DNA from: Ruminococcus sp.
GTDB taxonomy: Bacteria > Bacillota > Clostridia > Oscillospirales > Ruminococcaceae
Assembly: GCF_017549005.1 (NCBI RefSeq)
Contig: NZ_JAFYYT010000047.1
Span: forward strand, 1-64,000
Reading direction: 5' to 3'
Length of the DNA: 64,000 nucleotides
Positions 28,108 through 36,566 of this stretch are shown one piece after another. Position 1 is the first letter of the stretch, and the number at the start of each line of letters is the position of its first letter. A model generated the notes under the pieces. That model had not been told where the DNA came from, did not search any database, and worked only from the letters and a program-made list of their open reading frames with translations. A program made the translations under genes and the position numbers.

Positions 28108-29277
28108 TCATATCTCCCTGCGGCATATATTGCCGTCTACCATGACAAGGACAGGTTCTGACATGAGGTCGAGGGGATTTGCACCTTTTCTGTAGAGCTG
28201 TATATCCGCGTCCTTGCCTTCTGTGAGTGAGCCGGTGGTCTCGTCTATGCCGAGTATCTCGGCAGGAGCGATAGTAAGGGTCTTCAGCGCCTCGCCGAGG
28301 TCAAGCCCACCCTTTACCGCTGCCTGAGCGGAGAGGGGCAGATACTGTATTGGTATTACCGTATGGTCTGTGCATATGCATATCTTTACTCCGTTTTCGT
28401 GGAGTACAGAAGCGTTTTTCAGCTCAAGTCCGCGCATTTCTGGCTTGCAGCGGTCGCATATCAGCGGTCCGCATATAACGGGGACGTTTTCCTCCGCGAT
28501 GATATCCGCAATGAGCTGTCCCTCCGTGCCGTGAATGATGACGGGATCGAGCCCGAACTCCTTCGAGATACGCAAAGCCGTGCAGATATCGTCTGCGCGG
28601 TGACAGTGGAAGAAAGCCTTTACCTTGCGGTCAAGGAGAGGCATGAGAGCCTCGCACTTTATGTCGTACTCGGGGGGATCGTAGTTCTCGCTGTCGGAGT
28701 AGTAGCTGCCCATGTCGTGGACGTATCTCCGCGCCTTGTAGAGTCCCTCGCGGATAAGAGCGGTTATAGCCATTCGCGTTATGGGAGTTTCCTCGCGTCC
28801 GTTGTAGACGTTTTTGGGGTTCTCACCGAGAGCGAACTTGATACCGCAGCTCTTTATGAGCATATCGTCGATACGTCTGCCATAAGTTTTTATAGCGGCT
28901 ATCTCGCCGCCGCAGGCGTTTGCGCTGCCCGGGCTTGAAGCCACAGCGGTTATGCCCCGTGAACGCGCTTCCTCAAAGCAGCGGTCGAACGGGTTTATAC
29001 CGTCTATCGCCCTCATCTGCGGAGTAAAAGGGTCTGTGGATTCGTTGCAGTCGTCGCCCTCGAAGTCGAGGCTGTCCTCGATTATTCCGAGGTGAGTATG
29101 AGCGTCGATAAATCCGGGGAGGAGCATACCGCCCTCAGCATTTATGCTGCCGTCGGGAATATCCTTCGGAGCTCCCGATTCCATGGCTTTTATCTTGCCG
29201 TCCTCTGTTTCGATCCAGCCGCAGGGGATAACTCCGCGGTCGCTCATGGTATGAATTTCAGCATTATAGATAAGCAT
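28108..29277 (-). CDS. Imidazolonepropionase-like amidohydrolase
   Basis: 389-residue metal-dependent hydrolase of the amidohydrolase superfamily. Metal ligands are visible: DAHTHLG (about residues 58-64), a later HCHRADD (about 224-230), IIHGTEG (about 248), and CTDHTVIP with the catalytic Asp (about 308). The C-terminal beta segment GSLTEGKDADIQLY is typical of deaminase/imidazolonepropionase-like members. Substrate unknown. It sits 6 bases after aroK and 1 base before the LRR-dockerin gene. The SD is weak (AAGTGAG), suggesting coupling with aroK. Confidence 0.82.
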   Translation of the reverse strand: MLIYNAEIHTMSDRGVIPCGWIETEDGKIKAMESGAPKDIPDGSINAEGGMLLPGFIDAHTHLGIIEDSLDFEGDDCNESTDPFTPQMRAIDGINPFDRCFEEARSRGITAVASSPGSANACGGEIAAIKTYGRRIDDMLIKSCGIKFALGENPKNVYNGREETPITRMAITALIREGLYKARRYVHDMGSYYSDSENYDPPEYDIKCEALMPLLDRKVKAFFHCHRADDICTALRISKEFGLDPVIIHGTEGQLIADIIAEENVPVICGPLICDRCKPEMRGLELKNASVLHENGVKICICTDHTVIPIQYLPLSAQAAVKGGLDLGEALKTLTIAPAEILGIDETTGSLTEGKDADIQLYRKGANPLDLMSEPVLVMVDGNICRREI

Positions 29278-29283
29278 AGCCGC

Positions 29284-29781
29284 TCACTTTCTGAGTGAAC
29301 GGGCGATAAGCTCCGCATTTTCAACGGGACTTCCGCCGCACTCCAGTCTTATGGTCGAGTGCCTGAGGTAAACGTCTCTGCGCGAGTTATAGAGCTCGCA
29401 GAGCTCTTCCTTTGTGGACCTCATAACGATAGGGCGGTTGGTATCGCCCTTTATGCGGTCGTAGCAGACCTCAAAGGGGACGTCGAGGAAGATTATCTCC
29501 GCACCTGCGTCCTTTGCAGCCTTAGCGGTATCGGGATTGAGCATGGCGCCGCCGCCGCAGGCTGCGACTGTGGTCTTGCCGCAGAGGGACTTTACTATCT
29601 CAGCCTCGGTCTGACGGAAGAAAGGCTCTCCCTTTTTCTCGAATATCTCGGGAATGGTCATTTCAAGAGTGCGGACGATGAGGTCGTCCGTGTCGCAGAA
29701 GCCGCAGCCAAGCTTTTTGGCTGCAAGCTTGCCTATAGTAGATTTTCCGCAGCCCATAAAGCCGCATAAAAATACAGTCAT
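29284..29781 (-). CDS. aroK: Shikimate kinase
   Basis: 165-residue kinase that phosphorylates shikimate at the 3-hydroxyl with ATP in aromatic amino-acid synthesis. Walker A GCGKST (residues 10-15), shikimate-binding Asp in DTDDLI (about 30-35), CGGGAML (substrate/Walker B region, about 76-82), and the lid Arg in GDTNRPI. Length is normal. It lies in one minus-strand unit with aroE, which supports the call. Confidence 0.94.
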   Translation of the reverse strand: MTVFLCGFMGCGKSTIGKLAAKKLGCGFCDTDDLIVRTLEMTIPEIFEKKGEPFFRQTEAEIVKSLCGKTTVAACGGGAMLNPDTAKAAKDAGAEIIFLDVPFEVCYDRIKGDTNRPIVMRSTKEELCELYNSRRDVYLRHSTIRLECGGSPVENAELIARSLRK

Positions 29782-29815
29782 GTTTTTCTCCTTATCGATA
29801 TGCTTAAAAGCGATA

Positions 29816-30142
29816 TTATACTCCGAAGTGTATCACAAATTTATTCTCGCGCTGCGCCTCCGAAAGCAGAGCTGTGAGCTCGGAAAGCTGTGGATATCCC
29901 AGTGTTATCTCAATAAATGCTTCAAGAGAATCTGGCGGTATGAGAGTGACACCGTAATATGCAAGTCCGAACTCCGGGCGGTCAGGGCTGTGCCAATAGC
30001 AGCGCAGTTCTTTCAGCTTTGGACATATCGGCAGTATAAAGTTGTCATTCACTGGTATACAGCCGTATTTTTCGGGAGTATATTCGTTATAGCTTTTTTT
30101 GCGGGGATATTCCTGCATTATTCCGAATTCATGCGTGAGCAT
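29816..30142 (-). CDS. Hypothetical protein between aroE and aroK
   Basis: 108 residues with no family I recognise. It has several aromatic residues (CYWHSPDRPEFGLAYYG) and a C-terminal amphipathic helix (LSELTALLSEAQREN) before a final beta-like end. The SD is weak (GGTGA, 5 bases). Codon usage looks like its neighbours, and it sits snugly between aroE (23 bp) and aroK (34 bp) on the same strand, so it is probably real and co-transcribed. Confidence 0.6.
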   Translation of the reverse strand: MLTHEFGIMQEYPRKKSYNEYTPEKYGCIPVNDNFILPICPKLKELRCYWHSPDRPEFGLAYYGVTLIPPDSLEAFIEITLGYPQLSELTALLSEAQRENKFVIHFGV

Positions 30143-30165
30143 ACTGTCACCCGAAAGTTCTTAGA

Positions 30166-31002
30166 TCACTTGTTCATGTTCTCAACAGCATTTTCTACGT
30201 CGGTGATTATCTTCGAGATATCCTCGGGAGCAAAGCTGCCGCCGTACCATATCTCATGAGCCTTTACAGCCTGATATACCAGCATAGAAGCTCCGCCGAC
30301 CGCTGTTTTGCCAAGGGCACGGGCCTTCTTCATAAGTAAGGTCTCGATAGGATTGTAGATAACGTCGAAGACGCTGCCGCTGTTTTCGATTATGGTATCG
30401 CTTACCGCGCAGGCTTCCGTCTTCGGGTACATACCTACGGGAGTAGCGTTTATAAGCAGGTCGTAGCTGCCGTCGAGAGTGGATATATCGGCGATCCTCA
30501 CAGAAGCGCCGCTGCACTTTGCCAGTATCTCGGCCATGAGTATCTGAGCGTTCTTAACGTCCTGAGGGATAACTGCGAGAGTGATGTTACCGCCGTGACG
30601 GGCAACCTCGATAGCTATCATTCTGCCTACGCCGCCGCAGCCTAAAACAGCCACATTCCCGCCGATAGGGAGGAGCTCCGCCGAACGCAGGAAGCCGTCG
30701 CAGTCGGTGTTGTAGCCGATGAGCTTTCCACCGTCGTTGTTTATGCAGTTCACGGAGTTGTAGCGCTGAGCGCTCTCCGCAAGCTCGTCCACAAGGGGGA
30801 TAACAGCCTGTTTATGGGGGATAGTCACGTTGAGACCGCGGAGACTTTCGAGGAGTCCGCGGCTGTTCGCCATATCCTCGGGAGCTATATCCATGAGCTC
30901 ATACGATGTATCGTCAAGTCCGCTCAGAGCGAACAGCTTTTCGTGTATAAGAGGGGACATCGAGTGTCCGAGAGGGTGACCAATAAGCGCAAATCTGTTC
31001 AT
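30166..31002 (-). CDS. aroE: Shikimate dehydrogenase
   Basis: 278-residue NADPH-dependent enzyme reducing 3-dehydroshikimate to shikimate. N-terminal shikimate-binding motif GHPLGHSMSPLIHE (about residues 8-21), NVTIPHK with the catalytic Lys (about 58-64), NTDCDGF (about 98-104), and NADP-binding GCGGVGRM (about 118-125). Start follows AAGGAG at 7 bases; it overlaps the fabD stop by 4 bases. Pathway partner aroK lies two genes downstream. Confidence 0.95.
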   Translation of the reverse strand: MNRFALIGHPLGHSMSPLIHEKLFALSGLDDTSYELMDIAPEDMANSRGLLESLRGLNVTIPHKQAVIPLVDELAESAQRYNSVNCINNDGGKLIGYNTDCDGFLRSAELLPIGGNVAVLGCGGVGRMIAIEVARHGGNITLAVIPQDVKNAQILMAEILAKCSGASVRIADISTLDGSYDLLINATPVGMYPKTEACAVSDTIIENSGSVFDVIYNPIETLLMKKARALGKTAVGGASMLVYQAVKAHEIWYGGSFAPEDISKIITDVENAVENMNK

Positions 31003-31907
31003 GACAATGCTCCTTCAAGTGTTTCAAGGTCCTCAACATTTACGGCTGTGACGTCCTTGAGAGTTTTCTTTACGAGACCCGTGAGAGTTCTTCCGGGACC
31101 GAATTCCACGAATTTGTCAGCGCCTGCCTCCTGCATAGCCGCAAGCTCCGAAGTGAAGCGCACAGGCGAAACGATGTGCTTTGCCAGCATTTCAGCCATA
31201 TCCGAGAAGTCTGTGAGCTCGCCGCCTGTGAGGTTGGAGTAGTATTTTACCTTGGGGGCGCTGAATTTTATGGCCTTTGCAGTCTCGTAGAACTTATCGG
31301 CGGCAGGCTGCATGAGCTTTGAATGGAAAGCGCCCGCAACGTTGAGGGGTATGACTCTTGCCTTCATTCCGGCAAAAACGTCGCTTACCTCAGCGATACC
31401 CTCGGGAGTTCCCGCGATAACGGTCTGAGCAGGGGAGTTGTAGTTTACGGCTGTGACGTATTCCTTTGCCTCACCGCATACGCGCTCAACTTCCTCGGGA
31501 GTTATTTTCATGACCGCAGCCATAGCGCCCTTTGCCGAAGCGGTAGCCTCTTCCATAGCAGCAGCTCTTGCCTTTATGAGGCGGAATGCGTCCTCGAGGG
31601 ATATCATCTCCGAAGCGTACATGGCAGCGTATTCTCCGAGAGAGTGGCCTGCAACTCCGTCAAAGGTGAAGCCCTTGGCCTGAGCGGCTTTCAGACACAC
31701 GATAGAAGTAGCCATGATAGCAGGCTGCGAATTGATAGTTCTTGACAGTTCCTCAAGAGGGGCATTGAAGCAGATATTTTTAAGATCAGAGCCGAGTATC
31801 TCCGAGCCTGTCTCGTATACGTCCATGAGACCGGGCATAGCCTCAGCTATGTCTTTTCCCATGCCCTCGTACTGCGAGCCCTGTCCTGAAAATAGTGCAA
31901 TTGTCAT
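30999..31907 (-). CDS. fabD: Malonyl-CoA:ACP transacylase
   Basis: 302-residue enzyme that moves malonyl from CoA to acyl carrier protein for fatty-acid elongation. GQGSQ near the N-terminus (8-12), nucleophile Ser89 in GHSLGE, the Arg about 25 residues later (LIKARAAAM), and the His in GAFHSKLM. Length is typical. It is transcribed away from the main fab operon and leads an aroE-aroK unit, whereas in many Clostridia fabD lies inside the fab operon. The shared intergenic region may coordinate both units. Confidence 0.96.
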   Translation of the reverse strand: MTIALFSGQGSQYEGMGKDIAEAMPGLMDVYETGSEILGSDLKNICFNAPLEELSRTINSQPAIMATSIVCLKAAQAKGFTFDGVAGHSLGEYAAMYASEMISLEDAFRLIKARAAAMEEATASAKGAMAAVMKITPEEVERVCGEAKEYVTAVNYNSPAQTVIAGTPEGIAEVSDVFAGMKARVIPLNVAGAFHSKLMQPAADKFYETAKAIKFSAPKVKYYSNLTGGELTDFSDMAEMLAKHIVSPVRFTSELAAMQEAGADKFVEFGPGRTLTGLVKKTLKDVTAVNVEDLETLEGALS

Positions 31908-31992
31908 AATAAATAACTTCCTTTCTGTATGTTATATACAAAGTATTGGTGAAAATATCCTGTTGCCTGATTGTAAATTTGTGAGAAGTGAC

Positions 31993-32030
31993 GATATTTT
32001 GTCTTTAAAATATCAAAGTGCAGAAATATC
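31993..32030. promoter_or_regulatory. Candidate operator between fabD and fabH
   Basis: Inverted repeat GATATTTT-N6-AAAATATC (31993-32014, perfect 8-bp arms) and a third half-site AAATATC (32024-32030), immediately upstream of the -35 of the fabH promoter. Placement suggests a regulator of the divergent fab units. It does not match the FapR or FabT sites I know. Confidence 0.5.
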
Positions 32031-32031
32031 G

Positions 32032-32060
32032 TTGCAAAAAACCTCAAAATGATTTACAAT
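32032..32060 (+). promoter_or_regulatory. Promoter of the fab operon
   Basis: TTGCAA (32032-32037), 17-bp spacer, TACAAT (32055-32060). It leaves a leader of about 125 bases before fabH. Confidence 0.7.
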
Positions 32061-32071
32061 ATAATATGTGT

Positions 32072-32113
32072 GGTATTGCGCCTGTTCACAGGAAAAACTC
32101 CAAAGGCGATACC
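32072..32113 (+). other. Foldable leader of the fab operon
   Basis: GGTAT (32072-32076) plus CGCCT (32079-32083) pair with AGGCGATACC (32104-32113), leaving a 2-base bulge. A shorter hairpin CCTG/CAGG (32081-32084 with 32089-32092) competes for the same bases, so two alternative folds are possible. Confidence 0.4.
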
Positions 32114-32191
32114 GATATTACTACTATAACACATATTTACGGTTTTTACAACTGTATTTTCATAATTTTATTGATTCTAAGGAGCTTTTTA

Positions 32192-33178
32192 ATGGGCATC
32201 AGCATTTTGGGAATGGGCAGATATGTGCCCGAGCAGGTATTGAAAAACGATGACTTTACCCGATTTATAGAGACAAATGACGAGTGGATACGTACAAGGA
32301 CGGGTATAACCGAGCGCCCCATGGCAGGCTGGGAGCCCACATGGTACATGGGAAAGCAGGCGGCTCTCAGAGCTGTCGAAGCCGCAGGCATAGACCCTGC
32401 CGAGATAGGGCTGGTAATTTCCTGTACCGCCACATCTGACTTTCATACTCCCAGTATGGCCAGCGTTATACAGCATGAGATAGGCGCAGTCAGTGCAGCC
32501 GCATTCGACATGAACGCTGCCTGTTCTGGATTTGTCTATGCAGCCGATACCGCAAGGCGTTTCCTTGAGACCGACGACGGCCTGAAATACGTGCTTGTGG
32601 TGGCAAATGAAGCTCTTTCGCGCTTCCTTGACTTTACCGACCGTTCATCGTGCATACTTTTCGGCGACGGAGCAGCCGCAGCTGTGCTTGAAAAGAGCGA
32701 TAAGCTCTATTCTTCGGCGCTTTGCTCCGACGGAAGCGGCGCTTCTCTCCTCTGTGCGAGAGCTCTCAGTGTAGCTCCCGAGGTGGCGCAGGACAAGGAT
32801 TTTGACGATCCGTTCCCGAAAGCTCCGCTGCACAAGCTCCAGCAGAACGGCAAAGAGGTTTACAAATTCGCGGTGCAGGCTCTTCCCAGGTCATTCGAGC
32901 TTGCTGCCGGAAAGATAAACATAACCAAGGACGATATAGACTGGTTCGTGCCGCATCAGGCGAATATACGCATAATCGAGACTGCTGCTAAGAAGCTGGG
33001 AGCGCCTATGGAGAAGTTCATAGTGACCCTCGACCATTACGGCAACACCTCAAGCGCTTCGATACCGCTTGCGCTCTGCGAATCCATAGAAAAGGGCATA
33101 ATAAAGCGCGGACAGAAGCTTGCACTCATAGGTTTCGGCGCAGGACTCACCTACGGCGGAATAATTCTTGAATATTGA
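32192..33178 (+). CDS. fabH: Beta-ketoacyl-ACP synthase III
   Basis: 328 residues from ATG 32192, which has AAGGAG 7 bases upstream; the open frame extends to 32018 but without SD. FabH condenses an acyl-CoA with malonyl-ACP to start fatty-acid synthesis. Catalytic triad: Cys111 in NAACSGF, His in VPHQANIRI, Asn in HYGNTSSAS. Length matches FabH. First gene of the fab operon. Confidence 0.96.
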   Translation: MGISILGMGRYVPEQVLKNDDFTRFIETNDEWIRTRTGITERPMAGWEPTWYMGKQAALRAVEAAGIDPAEIGLVISCTATSDFHTPSMASVIQHEIGAVSAAAFDMNAACSGFVYAADTARRFLETDDGLKYVLVVANEALSRFLDFTDRSSCILFGDGAAAAVLEKSDKLYSSALCSDGSGASLLCARALSVAPEVAQDKDFDDPFPKAPLHKLQQNGKEVYKFAVQALPRSFELAAGKINITKDDIDWFVPHQANIRIIETAAKKLGAPMEKFIVTLDHYGNTSSASIPLALCESIEKGIIKRGQKLALIGFGAGLTYGGIILEY

Positions 33179-33247
33179 GAACCAAGATGCAGGGAACTGC
33201 GTTTCCTGCTGATAACCAACCACTAATCCCTAAAAAGGAGTATAACT

Positions 33248-34174
33248 ATGAAAACACGCATTACTGAGCTTCTCGGCTGCGAATCCCCCATAATCCAGGG
33301 CGGTATGGCATGGGTGGCCGAGCATACACTTGCTTCCGCAGTATCAAATGCAGGCGGAATCGGACTTATCGCAGGCGGCAGCGCTCCGATAGACTATCTT
33401 CGTGAGCAGATACGCCTCTGCAAGGAAAAGACAAACAAGCCCTTCGGCGTAAATATCATGCTTATGAGCCCCAATGCCGACGATCTCGCACAGCTCTGCA
33501 TAGACGAGGGAGTAAAGGTAATAACCACAGGCGCAGGTAATCCCGGTAAGTACATGGCTGCATGGAAAGAGGCAGGTATAAAGGTAATGCCCGTAGTTCC
33601 GTCCGTAGCTCTTGCAAGGAGAATGGAAAAGTCGGGAGCTGACGCAGTTATCGCAGAAGGCACCGAATCAGGCGGACATATCGGCGAGAATACCACAATG
33701 TGTCTCGTACCGCAGGTAGTCGACGCGGTTGAGATACCTGTTATCGCCGCAGGCGGAATCGCCGACGGCAGAGGTATGGCGGCAGCCTTCATGCTGGGCG
33801 CTGAGGGCGTTCAGATAGGCACACGCTTCCTTGCTTCCGAGGAATGTCAGATACACCACACCTTCAAGGAACTTGTAATAAATGCAAAGGACACGGACAA
33901 TATCGTAACAGGCCGCTACACAGGCCATCCGTGCAGAAATATCAAGACAAAGTTCGCAAAGAAGCTTGCAACGGGCGAAAAGGAGGGAACACTCTCTCCC
34001 GAGGAGTTCGAGCAGCTCACAGTCGGTGCGCTCCGCAGAGCCGTAGTTGACGGCGACGTGGAGAGCGGTTCGTTCCTTTGCGGAGCTATATCGGGCATGG
34101 TCAACGAGATAAAGAGCTGTGCCGACATAGTAAAGGAAATAAACGACGGCGCGGAGAAGCTCCTGAAGCTGTGA
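33248..34174 (+). CDS. fabK: Enoyl-ACP reductase II (FMN-dependent)
   Basis: 308-residue flavoenzyme catalysing the last reduction of each elongation cycle, replacing FabI. 2-nitropropane-dioxygenase-like fold: IIQGGMAWVAEH at the N-terminus, GGIGLIAGGSAP (about 35-46), ITTGAGNPGKY, the active-site His in EGTESGGHIGENTT (about 140-153), and AAGGIADGRGMAAA. Length is typical. Start follows AAAAAGGAG. It overlaps the following small gene by 4 bases (GTGA). Confidence 0.95.
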   Translation: MKTRITELLGCESPIIQGGMAWVAEHTLASAVSNAGGIGLIAGGSAPIDYLREQIRLCKEKTNKPFGVNIMLMSPNADDLAQLCIDEGVKVITTGAGNPGKYMAAWKEAGIKVMPVVPSVALARRMEKSGADAVIAEGTESGGHIGENTTMCLVPQVVDAVEIPVIAAGGIADGRGMAAAFMLGAEGVQIGTRFLASEECQIHHTFKELVINAKDTDNIVTGRYTGHPCRNIKTKFAKKLATGEKEGTLSPEEFEQLTVGALRRAVVDGDVESGSFLCGAISGMVNEIKSCADIVKEINDGAEKLLKL

Positions 34175-34374
34175 GATACAAGTATTTCAGGTTTATAAGA
34201 AGCCTTGGCGGGATATATTACTATAAAAAAGACGGTGTGAAGCAGACTCCCCGTGATGTCATAAAGGAAATGGCGGCGCAGGGATACAGGTACATCGGCA
34301 ATGTTCCCGTAAAAACAGGCTATTACGGCTCTTTGTCCGAATACGACATGATATTTGAGGAGCCTGACAGATAA
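34171..34374 (+). CDS. Small DUF4177-like protein
   Basis: 67 residues from a GTG that overlaps the fabK stop (GTGA). The sequence (RYKYFRFIRSLGG, then VIKEMAAQGYRYIGNVPV, then YDMIFEE) has the beta-helix-beta pattern and G-Y/W-x-Y motif of DUF4177-type proteins. No strong SD, consistent with coupling to fabK. A longer frame to 34078 exists but runs inside fabK. Function unknown. Confidence 0.55.
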   Translation: MRYKYFRFIRSLGGIYYYKKDGVKQTPRDVIKEMAAQGYRYIGNVPVKTGYYGSLSEYDMIFEEPDR

Positions 34375-34440
34375 AAGTGACATTTGTAACTGAAAAAGTG
34401 ACAGATATCACATTGAAAAAAGCTGACAGAATGATAGAAT
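34373..34440 (+). promoter_or_regulatory. Internal promoter before fabG with direct repeats
   Basis: TTGAAA (34413-34418), 16-bp spacer, TAGAAT (34435-34440). Upstream, AAAAGTGACA occurs at 34373-34382 and 34394-34403, exactly 21 bp (two helix turns) apart. A related AGCTGACA ends at 34428 within the spacer. This suggests a regulator-bound internal promoter. Confidence 0.5.
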
Positions 34441-34475
34441 AAATAAAACAGTCGAATAAAACGGAGGTAACAAAA

Positions 34476-35216
34476 ATGGCAACAGCAATAATCACGGGCG
34501 CTTCTCAGGGAATAGGCGCCTGTATCGCGAAAAGGCTTGCACAGGACGGTTTTGACGTAGTAATAAATCATTATCCAAGTGACGGAGATAAGGAAAAGGC
34601 TCTTGCAGTTGCAGAGGAGTGCCGCGCATTTGGCGTAAAGGCTGAGTGCTATGCGGCGGACGTATCGAAATATGACCAGTGCGAGGCTATGGTAAAGCAG
34701 ATAAAGGCTGATTTCGGCAATATCGACGCTCTTGTCAACAATGCAGGCATAACAAAGGATAAGCTCCTTGCAAGAATGTCCGAGGAGGACTACGACGCTG
34801 TTATCGCCGTTAACCAGAAGAGCGTATACAATATGACAAAGCACGTCACAGCAGTCATGATGAAGCAGAGAAGCGGCAGGATAGTCAATGTTGCTTCCGT
34901 TGCAGGACTTTACGGCAACCCGGGACAGATGAACTATTCAGCTTCCAAGGCTGCTATCATCGGTATGACAAAGACCACCGCAAAGGAGTTCGGTTCGCGC
35001 AATATCACCTGCAATGCAGTAGCTCCCGGACTTATCAGGACTCCCATGACGGACGTTCTTTCAGACGAACTCAAGGAGAAGATGATCTCGGCAGTAGCTC
35101 TCAGACGCTACGGCGAGCCCGAGGAGATCGCTTCCGTTGTATCTTTCCTTGTTTCCGACAACGCATCATACGTTACGGGACAGGTAATAGAGATCTCGGG
35201 CGGACTTTCAATGTAA
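34476..35216 (+). CDS. fabG: 3-oxoacyl-ACP reductase
   Basis: 246-residue short-chain dehydrogenase that reduces beta-ketoacyl-ACP with NADPH. TGASQGIG (8-15), NNAGITKD (about 87), catalytic Ser in NVASVAGL (about 137) and YSASKAA (Tyr about 152, Lys 156), and a C-terminal ISGG. Start follows CGGAGG. The fab context fixes the identity among SDRs. Confidence 0.95.
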   Translation: MATAIITGASQGIGACIAKRLAQDGFDVVINHYPSDGDKEKALAVAEECRAFGVKAECYAADVSKYDQCEAMVKQIKADFGNIDALVNNAGITKDKLLARMSEEDYDAVIAVNQKSVYNMTKHVTAVMMKQRSGRIVNVASVAGLYGNPGQMNYSASKAAIIGMTKTTAKEFGSRNITCNAVAPGLIRTPMTDVLSDELKEKMISAVALRRYGEPEEIASVVSFLVSDNASYVTGQVIEISGGLSM

Positions 35217-35297
35217 AAAGCATAAACAGTCGCAGCATGGGGCGTAATGCTCCGGACATACCAAAAAATCCAATACAGAGGTAAGAAAGGGTATAAT

Positions 35298-36554
35298 ATG
35301 AGCAGAAGAGTTGTTATCACGGGTCTGGGGGCAGTAACTCCCCTCGGAACAGGTGTTGAGAAATTCTGGGCAGGAATAAAGGAGAACAAGCTGGGCATAT
35401 CGTATATAGATATGTTCGGTACAGAGCGCACAGGCGTAAAGGTCGCAGGTATCGTCCGCGATTTCAATGAAGAAGATTACTACGGTGTTGAGGGCTGCTT
35501 CGAGAAGAAGGAAGCAAGACATATGGACACCTTTACGAAATATGCGGTCATAGCCGCACATGAGGCTCTCACGGACGCAGGTACAGACCTGAAGGACCTC
35601 GATCCTTACAGGGTAGGCGTACTTGTTGGTTCGGGAATAGGCGGCGTGGATCTCACTCTTTCCGAGTACGAGAAGTACCTCGAAAAGGGACCGAGCAGAG
35701 TTTCCGCATTCTATATCCCCATGATGATAAGCAATATGGCAGCAGGAACCATTTCCATGAAAACAGGCTTCAGGGGAGCCAATTTCGATATCACAACAGC
35801 CTGCGCTTCCAGCACGCATTCCATAGGCGAGGCTTTCCGCAAGATCAAGGACGGTTACCTTGACGCTTGTCTCGCAGGCGGTACAGAATCAACGAGAGTA
35901 GAATTCACATTCGGTGGATTTTCAAATATGAAAGCCCTTACAAAGTGCGATGATCTCACAAGAGCGTCCATTCCTTTCGATAAGGAGCGCAGCGGATTTG
36001 TACTCGGCGAGGGCAGCGCAGTCCTTGTGCTTGAGGAATACGAACACGCAAAGGCAAGAGGCGCAAAGATATACGCAGAGCTTGCAGGCTACGGAGCTAC
36101 CTGCGACGGCTACCACATGACTTCACCAATGCCCAGCGGCGAGGCAGCTGCAAAGGGCATGGAGCTCGCAATGCAGGAGGCAGGGCTCAGACCTGCGGAC
36201 ATAGACTACATCAACGCACACGGTACATCAACGGGTCTCAACGACAAGTATGAGACAGCCGCTATCAAGCTTGCTTTCGGCGAAGAAGCAAGGCGCGTGA
36301 AGATAAGCTCCACAAAGTCCATGATAGGACATCTTCTCGGTGCGGCAGGCGCAGTTGAAGCCGTAGTATGTGCAAAGTCCGTAGAAGAGGGCTTTATACA
36401 CGCAACAGTGGGATATAAGGTGCCCGACGAGGAATGCGACCTCGATTACTGCGGAAACGGCAACATAAAGCAGGAGGTAAAGGCTGTTCTGTCCAATTCT
36501 CTCGGATTCGGCGGACATAATGCGACTATCTGCTTTAAAAGGGTAAATGACTGA
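35298..36554 (+). CDS. fabF: Beta-ketoacyl-ACP synthase II
   Basis: 418 residues from ATG 35298 (AAGAAAGGG six bases upstream; the frame to 35247 lacks an SD and is too long). It elongates acyl-ACP by condensation with malonyl-ACP. Catalytic Cys169 in TTACASS, His in INAHGTSTGLND (about 307), and His in SMIGHLLGAAG (about 343); C-terminal FGGHNATICF. Length is typical. Confidence 0.96.
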   Translation: MSRRVVITGLGAVTPLGTGVEKFWAGIKENKLGISYIDMFGTERTGVKVAGIVRDFNEEDYYGVEGCFEKKEARHMDTFTKYAVIAAHEALTDAGTDLKDLDPYRVGVLVGSGIGGVDLTLSEYEKYLEKGPSRVSAFYIPMMISNMAAGTISMKTGFRGANFDITTACASSTHSIGEAFRKIKDGYLDACLAGGTESTRVEFTFGGFSNMKALTKCDDLTRASIPFDKERSGFVLGEGSAVLVLEEYEHAKARGAKIYAELAGYGATCDGYHMTSPMPSGEAAAKGMELAMQEAGLRPADIDYINAHGTSTGLNDKYETAAIKLAFGEEARRVKISSTKSMIGHLLGAAGAVEAVVCAKSVEEGFIHATVGYKVPDEECDLDYCGNGNIKQEVKAVLSNSLGFGGHNATICFKRVND

Positions 36555-36566
36555 GGAGGATATTCG

